Origin: Desulfosporosinus lacus DSM 15449
GTDB taxonomy: Bacteria; Bacillota; Desulfitobacteriia; Desulfitobacteriales; Desulfitobacteriaceae
Reading direction: 5' to 3'
NCBI RefSeq assembly: GCF_900129935.1
Contig: NZ_FQXJ01000014.1
Coordinates: 89,779 to 153,778, forward strand
DNA length: 64,000 bases
Positions within the stretch are counted from its first letter, which is position 1; the number at the start of each line of letters is the position of its first letter. Under the pieces are notes generated by a model. That model ran no database searches. It was not told the DNA's origin and was given only the letters and a program-made list of their open reading frames with translations. A program made the position numbers and the translations under genes. Below are positions 1 to 6,979 of this stretch, in pieces.

Positions 1-47
1 TTAATCTTTCACCCTCCATTATGTGATTACACTATTGTGCATTAAAG

Positions 48-185
48 TTAATTTCTTGCCTTCATCTTATCAAAGATATTCATTAAATCCAACTCAATTC
101 TTTCAACGGACCGGTCAAATCTTCCTCACCAGACGCGGTTGCTATGGTGTCAGTTAAACTTGGCCTCATCTTTTTATAGACTGGA
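48..185 (-). pseudogene. decayed C-terminal gene fragment
   Basis: Two short open stretches in adjacent minus-strand frames (RPSLTDTIATASGEEDLTG, then SVERIELDLMNIFDKMKARN and a stop) follow one another and look like one protein end broken by a frameshift. No start or ribosome site is visible and I do not recognise the family. It may be the tail of an older gene downstream of the cupin gene, or chance reading. Confidence 0.25.
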
Positions 186-211
186 TTTTTATTGATTAAG
201 AACAACCCTCA

Positions 212-571
212 CTAAATTCTTTCAAGTTTCTCAACGGTTCTTTCATTTCTTATACCTCCAGTGTTCAATGTTGTTTTTGCTTCAATTAACATGACCTGTA
301 CTTCTTCTTCAGCAACAGGCATATGTTCGATTCCTTTTGGAATAATAAGAAATTCTCCTTCATTTAATATAACATCCTTATCCCTAAACTTAATAATCAA
401 CAATCCTTTTAGAACATAAAACATTTCATCTTCTTTTTCATGAATATGCCATAAAAATTCACCCTTGAGTTTGGCAATTTTTACATAGGATTCGTTGACC
501 TCGCCTAATATTTTGGGACTCCAATAATCATTAAAAAGATCTAATTTCTCACAAATATTAATTTTATCCAT
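212..571 (-). CDS. small single-domain cupin protein
   Basis: A protein of about 119 residues that forms one cupin beta-barrel. The first cupin motif is visible as HIHEKEDEMFYVLKG and the second as the segment around EGEFLIIPKGIEHMP, supplying His/Glu ligands typical of a metal-binding cupin. The C-terminal tail (TLNTGGIRNERTVEKLERI) is common in stand-alone cupins of this size. I chose the ATG at 571 because the GAGGGGG ribosome site lies 8 bases ahead of it, whereas it is only about 2 bases from the upstream in-frame ATG at 577. It lies 28 bp downstream of the corrinoid activation gene in the same direction, so the two may be co-transcribed. The substrate is unknown. Confidence 0.8.
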   Translation of the reverse strand: MDKINICEKLDLFNDYWSPKILGEVNESYVKIAKLKGEFLWHIHEKEDEMFYVLKGLLIIKFRDKDVILNEGEFLIIPKGIEHMPVAEEEVQVMLIEAKTTLNTGGIRNERTVEKLERI

Positions 572-598
572 TTTCATATCCCCCTCGAATAGACGTTA

Positions 599-1282
599 TT
601 ATAATGCATACTTCTTAGTATATAGTTTTTCATCATAGGGAGCCTTTCTTCCAGGACAGGCTCCTCTAGGACATAGCATACAATTCTCATAGTTAGTTTC
701 TGTTGGAAAAAATATGCCTGATACTGATTTAATAGGTGTCATCAGAAAACTAGACTTAAGTTCCACCCCAATTAATTTCTCATGACTGTCAAAGAGTTGA
801 AAAAGTTCCTTTTGTTGACTAATGGGCCAGTCTTCTAAAGAACCTGGATTCATATTGGCCATTTTATCCAGTTCAAATTTATCCTTTAACTCCTTTGTAA
901 GAGCAGTCCTTGCCGATCTCAACGCTAATTCCTTAATTGTATCCAACCAAAACATTTCCAGCATATCTGAGAAGCCTTTTGACCAATTCTCTAATTCATG
1001 CCCACAGGTAGCAACATATGGGAACACCCTGTTAACGTTATCCAAATTGACTCGTAAGATACGACTGGAGAACTTTACACCATCAATAACAACCGTATCA
1101 TCCTTTTTATCTTCTATGTATGATAACTTATATAGAACCTTAAGATTTGCATTTTTTTCGGCCTCTTGGACAAGTTCTTCTATCCGTTTTTCATATTCAG
1201 TCCCTTTTTTGATACGCAATCTGTTAAGTAAATCTTCAAAGTCTAAGTCAAATGGAATATTTTTTATTACAATACAGTTCAA
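599..1282 (-). CDS. vitamin B12-dependent methionine synthase activation-domain protein
   Basis: A 227-residue cytoplasmic protein resembling the MetH reactivation domain found as a stand-alone protein next to corrinoid methyltransferase systems in anaerobic Firmicutes. Visible marks are the central helical segment with NPGSLEDWPISQQ, the FFPTETNYENC stretch, and a C-terminal cysteine cluster CxxCPRGACPGRKAPY that is typical of this subfamily and could bind a metal or cluster. In the family these proteins help return inactive Co(II) corrinoid to the active state; that role is inferred here. The start is a TTG preceded by a GGGGGG ribosome site at 7-8 bases. No methyltransferase or corrinoid protein is present in the window, so its partner must be elsewhere. 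Confidence 0.75.
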   Translation of the reverse strand: MNCIVIKNIPFDLDFEDLLNRLRIKKGTEYEKRIEELVQEAEKNANLKVLYKLSYIEDKKDDTVVIDGVKFSSRILRVNLDNVNRVFPYVATCGHELENWSKGFSDMLEMFWLDTIKELALRSARTALTKELKDKFELDKMANMNPGSLEDWPISQQKELFQLFDSHEKLIGVELKSSFLMTPIKSVSGIFFPTETNYENCMLCPRGACPGRKAPYDEKLYTKKYAL

Positions 1283-1542
1283 GTAACAGCCCCCCTATTT
1301 TTTGCTTTTTTCCATAACTACTCCAGATTACACTTCAATCCTTTATTTTGTTGATTGGTTCATTTTGCTTTGCTTATCCGTATGTCTCACCAATGTTTTG
1401 AAATATTCAAGTTTTTACTCCCAAGGATAATAATACCATATAATTAAAAGCAAAAGACTACCTCGTCAAGAGATAATCTTTGCTTGTTTATCCAGAGTCG
1501 ACCTACTTCCTCATTACTTACAACCATAGGCTACCACTAATC

Positions 1543-1647
1543 CGTCGACTGTTCTAAAGCCTTAACGATTTCATTGGCAGTACATGGAGACGACTTGAAC
1601 CAACAGATCTTCATAACTTCCCATTCTGCAGCGGATATATTGGGCAT
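1543..1647 (-). pseudogene. BlaI/MecI repressor N-terminal remnant
   Basis: The reverse strand reads MPNISAAEWEVMKICW, then FKSSPCTANEIVKALEQST, and then loses the frame. This is nearly the same as the first 35 residues of the intact BlaI encoded at 27203-27577, apart from one extra codon. Only the first helices of the winged-helix domain remain. No ribosome site or operator is visible and no M56 gene follows. The rest of the 1283-1942 gap holds this fragment and the hairpin at 1689-1720, with nothing else recognised. Confidence 0.7.
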
Positions 1648-1688
1648 ATTTTTAACTAATTTTTTTGGATAAACTTGAGAAAATGTGA

Positions 1689-1720
1689 AAGCCTGAAGGA
1701 AACAAGTTTCCTTCAGGCTT
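1689..1720. terminator. 15-bp perfect hairpin, terminator-like
   Basis: A 15-bp perfect inverted repeat (arms 1689-1703 and 1706-1720, AAGCCTGAAGGAAAC, 2-base loop). On the minus strand it is followed by TTTCACATTTTC, a weak U-rich tail. No intact gene ends here, so it is probably left over from a lost minus-strand gene, or it may shield the DUF202 gene from read-through. Confidence 0.5.
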
Positions 1721-1969
1721 CAACTGAACTGCAAAATAAATCTGTAAATAATATATCTTCTACATTTCTGCTTCCATCAATTACTGCCAATAGGGCTATT
1801 AGCAAGGTGTGGGTTTTATTTGTATTATCATGATAGAATATAAACCAAAAGCCAGCTGAGAGTAATGACGATAGGAATGGAGAGCAAAGGTATATTGAGC
1901 ATGCATGAGAGAGGATACTTATTATTTAAAAAAGATTGAAAAATGCCTTGGAATTATGGAGGTTGTTGT

Positions 1970-2380
1970 ATGTCAAAAATAATTGAAGAAACGAAGCCTG
2001 TAAAAGTTGGTGACCCCCGTTTTTACATGGCCAATGAAAGGACCTTTCTTGCATGGATAAGAACAGCCATAGGGATAATGGGATTCGGTTTCGTAGTGGA
2101 GCGATTCTCTTTGTTCATAAAACAAATGTCATATATTTTGAGCCAAGCTGGTTTTGAAAATGTATTACCTTCTTCCCATGGATATTCGTCAATCGTTGGA
2201 ATCCTCCTTGTGGGTCTAGGCGCAATAATGAGCGTATTCGCCTATATCAAGTATAAGAAAACTGAGAAACAAATAACTGAGAATACCTATCGATCATCGT
2301 CAATACTTAATACATTGCTCACCGGTTTAGTCCTCGCAGTCGGAATCTTCCTTATTATTTATATATTTCAAAGTACATGA
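1970..2380 (+). CDS. DUF202 (YidH-type) membrane protein
   Basis: A 136-residue integral membrane protein of the DUF202 family. The diagnostic N-terminal segment FYMANERTFLAWIRTAIGI is present, followed by three predicted membrane helices (about residues 33-52, 72-94 and 111-133). The function of the family is unknown. The ATG at 1970 is preferred because GGAGG lies 7 bases upstream; an in-frame ATG at 1943 has no ribosome site. It is one of very few plus-strand genes in the first half of the window and converges with the minus-strand block that starts at 2393. Confidence 0.85.
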   Translation: MSKIIEETKPVKVGDPRFYMANERTFLAWIRTAIGIMGFGFVVERFSLFIKQMSYILSQAGFENVLPSSHGYSSIVGILLVGLGAIMSVFAYIKYKKTEKQITENTYRSSSILNTLLTGLVLAVGIFLIIYIFQST

Positions 2381-2392
2381 TCTTGGAAAATT

Positions 2393-2623
2393 TCAATGGC
2401 AGGATTCAAACCTATTAGTTTTCTTAATTGCAGCATAAATCAGAAACCCCAGCAGCCCACCTAAAGTATTGAGGATAAGGTCATCAATATCCGTAGATCT
2501 GCCCTTAAATAATTGAAACTTAGAAGTATACATCATCAACAAGTCAAATGCGTACGCGGGAACTGCACATAAACATAATAGGATTAATGTCAACGCAATT
2601 ATTTTATATTAATTATCTTTCAT
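2393..2623 (-). pseudogene. chimera of secreted-protein signal peptide and VanZ-like C-terminus, with nonsense mutation
   Basis: The 5' end matches the signal peptide region of the secreted protein encoded at 3354-3722 at DNA level (LILLCLCAVPAYA versus LILLFLCAVPAYA). The rest reads GRSTDIDDLILNTLGGLLG, the conserved C-terminal helix region of VanZ-like proteins. Codon 5 is TAA where the intact paralogue has AAA, so translation from the original ATG (overlapping the stop of the upstream gene as TAATG) would end after four residues. Gene order mirrors the intact pair 3354-4204, so this is the decayed second copy of a duplicated two-gene unit that has also recombined with a VanZ gene. Confidence 0.75.
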
Positions 2624-3066
2624 TATTTTTTTGCCTCCTTAACTATATGATCAGTTTTAATCGGTTTTTCTTTTGATATATCAAATTTGTGAAGAGATAT
2701 AGTTCCATCGGAGTGCTTAATTGCTATTGAAACTTCGTTTTCTCCGATGAAATAAATCGGGATATAATCACCTATTTTGAACCCCCCTTCATCGGTTAGC
2801 TTAAGAAAAGTACGTATTGCTTTACTTTTTATATCTTCGGGTAAGCTGGTACTTTTCTCATTTAATTCACTCGAAAAATGAGGTTTAACTTTATTAGTAT
2901 CTATATCGAAAGTTTTGATAGCTGAAGCTTTGATTGTGTCTTCTACATCTAAATGTTTAACTTTTTCAGTAGAAAAAACACTACTGACATTTCCAAGCAA
3001 TAGTACCGCCAAAGTTAATACTCCCACACTCATTGTAAACCATTTGAATATTTTCTTTTTATTCAT
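2623..3066 (-). CDS. small secreted protein, paralogue of 3728-4204
   Basis: A 147-residue protein with a charged N-terminus and one hydrophobic segment (about residues 12-32, FTMSVGVLTLAVLLLGNV), so either exported or anchored once in the membrane. The outer part contains AIKTFDIDTNKVKPHFS, a KIGDYIPIYFIGENEVSIAI segment and a C-terminal TDHIVKEAKK. The protein encoded at 3728-4204 shares all of these and is a tandem paralogue. I do not recognise the family. It is followed, with its stop overlapping the next ATG, by the broken VanZ chimera, copying the order of the intact unit. The start is ATG behind an AGAAAGGTG ribosome site. Confidence 0.65.
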   Translation of the reverse strand: MNKKKIFKWFTMSVGVLTLAVLLLGNVSSVFSTEKVKHLDVEDTIKASAIKTFDIDTNKVKPHFSSELNEKSTSLPEDIKSKAIRTFLKLTDEGGFKIGDYIPIYFIGENEVSIAIKHSDGTISLHKFDISKEKPIKTDHIVKEAKK

Positions 3067-3072
3067 TTGTCA

Positions 3073-3353
3073 TTACCACACCTTTCTATGAGTTTCTTTC
3101 GAGCTGACATTTTTTGTCGTTAGGCGTAGGTGTTTATAGCAAAAACTGGCAGGGCTGTAAATCCGGTTAGGGGTAAAGATTCGCTCCGATAACAGTGAAA
3201 AAAATACGCTTGCCATGGCTTGTTGAGCCGGAGGAAAGCGTATTTTTGTGTGGAAAAGGCAGTTGACCATTTTGCCGTGGGTGAAGCCTTCTTCATCACT
3301 CGTTTTTTCTTTGTTTTCAAACCGCTGAGTACACTTTTGGGAGGCAAATAACA
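3073..3353. other. spacer with 12-bp hairpin between duplicated units
   Basis: About 280 bp separates the two copies of the secreted-protein pair. It contains a perfect 12-bp inverted repeat (AAAAATACGCTT at 3200-3211 and its complement at 3236-3247) with a smaller nested hairpin. Open frames on the minus strand (from 3347 and 3354) lack ribosome sites and resemble nothing I recognise. The sequence may be a remnant of an insertion element that took part in the duplication. Confidence 0.35.
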
Positions 3354-3722
3354 TTATTCATTATATATTTCACGAGTTGTATTGGTAATATCATTCTCTT
3401 GAATCCAGCCTATGTGATATCCACGAATGGTCCAATTCTGATACCCAGTTGGGTTATTACAACCTATATCTCCCTGTGCCCAAGAAGAATCAGAATCATG
3501 GTCTTCGTCTACTATAGAGCCATCTTGAAAAAGATAACTATCTATTTCATAAGAGTCGTAACCTGAGCCCGTAGTATATGACAAACCACCTATATATGGA
3601 TTTGAAATTCCAGTACTAGTGAACTGGGATTTACAAGTTAAAGATAATGCGTACGCGGGAACTGCACATAAAAACAATAGGATTAATGTCGATACAATAA
3701 TTTTATATTTATTACCTTTCAT
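3354..3722 (-). CDS. small secreted protein with signal peptide
   Basis: A 122-residue protein with a clear signal peptide (residues 1-25, ending AVPAYA). The mature part is acidic, rich in Ser, Tyr and Gly, and carries two cysteines (TCKSQF and DIGCNNP) that could form a disulfide. No known domain is recognised. It follows the 3728-4204 gene by 5 bp, and its ribosome site AAGGAGGTC lies over the end of that gene, so the two are translationally linked. The decayed copy at 2393-2623 shows that the pair was once duplicated as a unit. Confidence 0.65.
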   Translation of the reverse strand: MKGNKYKIIVSTLILLFLCAVPAYALSLTCKSQFTSTGISNPYIGGLSYTTGSGYDSYEIDSYLFQDGSIVDEDHDSDSSWAQGDIGCNNPTGYQNWTIRGYHIGWIQENDITNTTREIYNE

Positions 3723-3727
3723 GTATT

Positions 3728-4204
3728 TTATTTGACCTCCTTAACTATATGATCAGTTTGAAGTGGGTCTTGTTTTGATACATCATATTTAACGAGAGAC
3801 ATAGTTCCATCGGCATGCTCAATTGCTATTAAAACTTCATTTCCTCCAAAGAAATAAGTTGGGAATCTATCACCTATTTTAAGCATTCTACTCGTACCTA
3901 ATGTAAACTCAGCAGCGCTTACTTTAGTTCTTATATCTTCGGTTACGCTAGTACTTTCTTTTTCTAAATCATCTGAAAAAAGAGGTTCATATTTTTTAGT
4001 GTCTATATCGAAAGTTTTAATAGCTGAATCACTAACCATTTTTTCTACCTTGAACTGAAAAGCTTTACCTTCTTTTTCTATTTCCAATTTTGATTGTTCA
4101 GTTTTTGCATAAACAATGTTTCCAACCAATAGCACAGTTAATAATGATAATACGCCCGCACTTATTGTAAGCCGTTTAAATATCTTTATTTTCTTTTTAT
4201 CCAA
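3728..4204 (-). CDS. small exported or membrane-anchored protein, first of a duplicated pair
   Basis: About 158 residues with a Lys-rich start (MDKKKIKIFKR) and one hydrophobic segment ending near VYA, then a soluble outer part. It is a paralogue of the 2623-3066 product; shared stretches include AIKTFDIDTKKYEPLFS, an EDI block and TDHIVKEVK at the end. I placed the start at the TTG at 4204 because it aligns with the ATG of the paralogue; a GTG at 4219 is also in frame but overlaps the ribosome site region. Function unknown. Confidence 0.6.
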   Translation of the reverse strand: MDKKKIKIFKRLTISAGVLSLLTVLLVGNIVYAKTEQSKLEIEKEGKAFQFKVEKMVSDSAIKTFDIDTKKYEPLFSDDLEKESTSVTEDIRTKVSAAEFTLGTSRMLKIGDRFPTYFFGGNEVLIAIEHADGTMSLVKYDVSKQDPLQTDHIVKEVK

Positions 4205-4284
4205 TTTATCATTACACACCTTTCCTTTTTTTATATAACAAATTAAATAAGCAATCTACCCTCCTAACTTATTAATAGACTCTC

Positions 4285-4363
4285 GGCATTCGCCGAGGCA
4301 GTTGGGGCAAGGGTTTCCTCGAACCAACTTTATAGCATTCCTCCTACTTTAGTGGGAGGAATT
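4285..4363 (+). repeat. pair of hairpins resembling an IS200/IS605-type end
   Basis: Two compact hairpins occur in tandem: CTCGGCATTCGCCGAG, then ATTCCTCCTACT / AGTGGGAGGAAT followed by TTTTGCTTTTT. Sub-terminal hairpins like these are usual at IS200/IS605-family ends, but no transposase or TnpB frame is present nearby, so this is at best a remnant. The second hairpin could also act as a plus-strand terminator. The family call is an inference. Confidence 0.3.
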
Positions 4364-4564
4364 TTGCTTTTTCATTGAGTCAAACTGGAAATTCACGAGT
4401 AATAAAAGGTTTCTAAACGACCCGGAAATGTCCAAAAAGCACTTGACTTTGGATGACCGATTTATCCTGCATTACCACTCTGCTTCAGGATGGCTATTCT
4501 GCCAAAGGACCTGAACCTCGTGATCCAGCTTCCATGCTTCGTTCCTTTCCACCTCCCTAAATAA

Positions 4565-4800
4565 TTACTAACCTCTTAACAACTGGTTTATTTAAACCAT
4601 TTTACCCTCTTATACTTATTAGACAATTGAGCCATGGAAAAAGCTTCATGAATTTTGGGAAAAATTTAAAATAGGATAAAAGTCCTATGTAAAGAAGGAC
4701 TTTGGGTTCGTATGGTTTGAATTGCATTCCCTAAAAAAGGATTTGACGGCAACAATCTTGAAATAGAGGCTAATGCATTTGAAGACAGGAGGTGCGGCAG
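4565..4800 (+). repeat. leader of sigma/anti-sigma unit, copy A (repeated at 10.4 and 12.3 kb)
   Basis: About 230 bp upstream of the sigma gene is highly similar to 12330-12563 and, for its first 165 bp, to 10397-10557. Shared blocks include TTATTAGACAATTGAGCC, GGAAAAAGCTTCAT, TTAAAATAGGATAAAA and GGATTTGACGGCAACAAT. The region must contain the sigma promoter, but I cannot assign boxes with confidence. Similarity to the other copies starts near 4565. Confidence 0.75.
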
Positions 4801-5352
4801 TTGTTTTTCTCTAAGGATAAGAAGAACCACCTCGATGAAGAATTATATGAACGCTGTTATCATAGAGTATTTACTGCTGTTAACTTAATCGTAAGGGACC
4901 CAGATCTTGCCAAAGACGCGGTTCAAGAAGGTTTTTATAAAGCATTCTGCAATATTAACCAGCTAAGAGAACAAACTAAGTTTTGTGCATGGGTCATGAG
5001 CATAGCCATAAATCAAGCTAAAAATATGCTGCAGAAAAATTCTCGTCAGGTGTTGACGAACGAAATGGAATTATTTAGCCAGATTAACTCCAGCGGAAAC
5101 ACCCCATCTGATCCGGTTAGCGATTTTGTATTACTTAAAAATGAAGTAGAAAATGTCCTAGTCGAACTTAATATTGCGGATCGGGAGATTCTTGTACTAA
5201 AGTATTTTTTAGACTACTCTACTGAAGAAATTGCAGTTGTCCTTGCGACTTCAACTCAAAATGTAAATCAAAGACTTCGTCGTGCCCGAGAAAAATACAG
5301 AATAACTGCGCTCAATAAATCATCAGCGGGTCTGGAGGAGTGTGGATTATGA
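4801..5352 (+). CDS. ECF-type RNA polymerase sigma factor
   Basis: A 183-residue sigma-70 family protein. Region 2 spans roughly residues 15-80 (RVFTAVNLIVRDPDLAKDAV, then FYKAF and FCAWVMSIAIN). Region 4 covers about residues 118-172, with the helix-turn-helix in DYSTEEIAVVLATSTQNV and NQRLRRAREK. AGGAGG at 4787-4792 is 8 bases from the TTG at 4801, which I prefer; an in-frame GTG at 4792 overlaps the ribosome site itself. The stop overlaps the ATG of the anti-sigma gene (ATGA), so the two are translationally coupled. Two damaged relatives of this unit lie at 10.4 and 12.5 kb. The target promoters are unknown; the flanking secreted-protein and bacteriocin genes are plausible ones. Confidence 0.9.
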   Translation: MFFSKDKKNHLDEELYERCYHRVFTAVNLIVRDPDLAKDAVQEGFYKAFCNINQLREQTKFCAWVMSIAINQAKNMLQKNSRQVLTNEMELFSQINSSGNTPSDPVSDFVLLKNEVENVLVELNIADREILVLKYFLDYSTEEIAVVLATSTQNVNQRLRRAREKYRITALNKSSAGLEECGL

Positions 5353-6089
5353 GAGATGAGTTTGAAGATAAGTTAGGACAACAAATCAGGAAAGACCTTT
5401 TACGGGAAGCAAGTGAACTAGATGGGCCCCCGGTTCAAGCGCAGTGGGAAGATTATGTTAAGCGTTATGGTGTTACGAAAAAACGAAAAAACCGGTTTAG
5501 AAAAGCCACACTTACGGCAGCTGCTGTATTACTGATAGTCATTTCAGTTTCTTTTCTAAGCCCATCAACGGCATCCGCTCTTGGGGAGAGGCTAATCAAC
5601 TCCCTTAAGGTTTTTCTAGGAGGAAGTCTCTATAACGTAAATACTGTGCAGAAGGGTAATCCGGCTCCTCCCGCGATTGAGAGAAATGAGCTTTCGTCCG
5701 AGAAGGAAGTTACGTTAGATGAAGTTGAGAAAATTGTTTACTTTAGCGTTGCCAAACCGCATTATCTGCCTCAGGGTACCGAGTTGAAGAAAGTCCTTCT
5801 AACCCAAGTGACGGGAGATTCGTATTCCATTAAAATGGAGTACTCTTTAAATAACCAGCCATTGAGGATAATCCAGAATAATTTAGTTGCAGGTCATAAC
5901 GGGAGCTTCTTATATGACTCGGATGATGCGCAGGTTAAAAAAATCGATATCAACGGAAATGAGGGACATTTGATCAAGACTAAAGATGGAACATTAATTC
6001 TTCGCTGGGCAATGAGAGGGCTTGGGATAGAATTGATTGGTAAAATCGAAGAAGAGGAACTGATTAAGGTCGCGAGGTCAGTGACCTAG
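5349..6089 (+). CDS. membrane-anchored anti-sigma factor with DUF4367 domain
   Basis: A 246-residue protein with a cytoplasmic N-terminus (residues 1-55, predicted to bind the sigma factor), one membrane helix (about 56-76, ATLTAAAVLLIVISVSFL) and an outer domain of the DUF4367 type (about 120-246, with KPHYLPQGTELKKVLL, NEGHLIKTKDG and LRWAMRGLGIELIGKI). It starts at the ATG at 5349, 6-8 bases after GGAGGAG and overlapping the sigma stop codon. DUF4367 domains commonly sit at the outer end of ECF anti-sigma proteins in Firmicutes. The C-terminal 58 residues survive, fused in frame to a sigma N-terminus, in the copy at 12564-12950. Confidence 0.85.
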   Translation: MRDEFEDKLGQQIRKDLLREASELDGPPVQAQWEDYVKRYGVTKKRKNRFRKATLTAAAVLLIVISVSFLSPSTASALGERLINSLKVFLGGSLYNVNTVQKGNPAPPAIERNELSSEKEVTLDEVEKIVYFSVAKPHYLPQGTELKKVLLTQVTGDSYSIKMEYSLNNQPLRIIQNNLVAGHNGSFLYDSDDAQVKKIDINGNEGHLIKTKDGTLILRWAMRGLGIELIGKIEEEELIKVARSVT

Positions 6090-6104
6090 GATAATTAAAG
6101 AAAT

Positions 6105-6145
6105 AAACGCATGTGAGCCATTGGTTAGAATGCTCACATGCGTTT
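6105..6145 (+). terminator. rho-independent terminator of sigma/anti-sigma unit A
   Basis: A perfect 14-bp stem (6105-6118 with 6132-6145) ends in TTTTT. The same element with an altered stem occurs at 12965-13007 and, little changed, at 10566-10606. After it, 6146-6341 shows no gene that I can support. Confidence 0.85.
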
Positions 6146-6341
6146 TTCGCTTTTTTCGTATGATTTTAATGTTATCGGTAAAAGTATGCCCCTTTTACTA
6201 CTACACAACGGTTTCTTCGGTTCAGTCCTTATTAAGGTCATTCAAACTAACACGAAAAATTATGAAAAAAGGAGCATTTGCAAGGTTGCTCTAATTTATA
6301 GAGGGAGGTACTTTTGCGGAACGACAAGTTCCGCCAAATAC

Positions 6342-6977
6342 TTATAAATTTATTACTTTGCAACATTTACTTGCCACATAGTAATCGTGTGTAACAAGCA
6401 CGATAGTTTTACCTTCACTATTTAATTTTTCCAAATAGTCTAAAATGAGATCCCGGTTTTGTTCATCCAGTGAACCGGTTGGTTCATCCGCTAAAATAAT
6501 TTTTGATGGTTTTAACATTAGCCGCGCAATTGAAACGCGTTGTTGTTCTCCGCCGCTTAACTCATATATTTTCCGTTTTTCATACCCTTCCAGCCCAACG
6601 AAATTCAAAGTTTTTTTCAGTTGGACAAGCCGATCCTTTTTTGTTCCATGAAAATATTTTAAGGCTAAATTTAAATTATATTGAACTGTTTCTTCGTCAA
6701 TGAGCGCAAAGTTTTGAAACAGGTAAGCAATCTTTTCTCTTAGAATTCTTGTCGATTTTGAGCTATTTGTATGAATATTTATTGCTCCATCGATAATTAC
6801 ATTCCCAGCATCTACTTTCTCCAGTAATCCGATAATATTTAAAAGCGTACTTTTCCCGCTGCCGCTGGGACCCATTATAGCGATAAAATCACCTTCATTT
6901 ATCTGCAAAGAAAATTTGTCCAATACGATTTTATTTCCATAAGTTTTACTGACGTTATTCAGTTCGATAATATTCAT
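6342..6977 (-). CDS. bacteriocin-export ABC transporter ATPase, lactococcin 972 group
   Basis: A 211-residue ATPase with Walker A GPSGSGKST (residues 37-45), Q-loop LFQNFAL, signature LSGGEQQR, Walker B IILADEPTGSLD and the switch His in VTHDYY. The size and sequence fit the MacB-like group that accompanies lactococcin-972-type bacteriocins (TIGR03608). It starts 2 bp after the stop of the large membrane protein and has an AAGGAGC ribosome site, so they form one transcription unit. It would power export of the bacteriocin or immunity by removing it from the membrane. The family name is from recall; the ABC motifs are directly visible. Confidence 0.85.
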   Translation of the reverse strand: MNIIELNNVSKTYGNKIVLDKFSLQINEGDFIAIMGPSGSGKSTLLNIIGLLEKVDAGNVIIDGAINIHTNSSKSTRILREKIAYLFQNFALIDEETVQYNLNLALKYFHGTKKDRLVQLKKTLNFVGLEGYEKRKIYELSGGEQQRVSIARLMLKPSKIILADEPTGSLDEQNRDLILDYLEKLNSEGKTIVLVTHDYYVASKCCKVINL

Positions 6978-6979
6978 TG

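Noticed and set aside
822..1286. Plus-strand open frame of 154 codons
   Set aside because: It lies entirely opposite the corrinoid activation gene, has no ribosome site, and its composition (Ser/Phe-rich) is typical of an antisense shadow.
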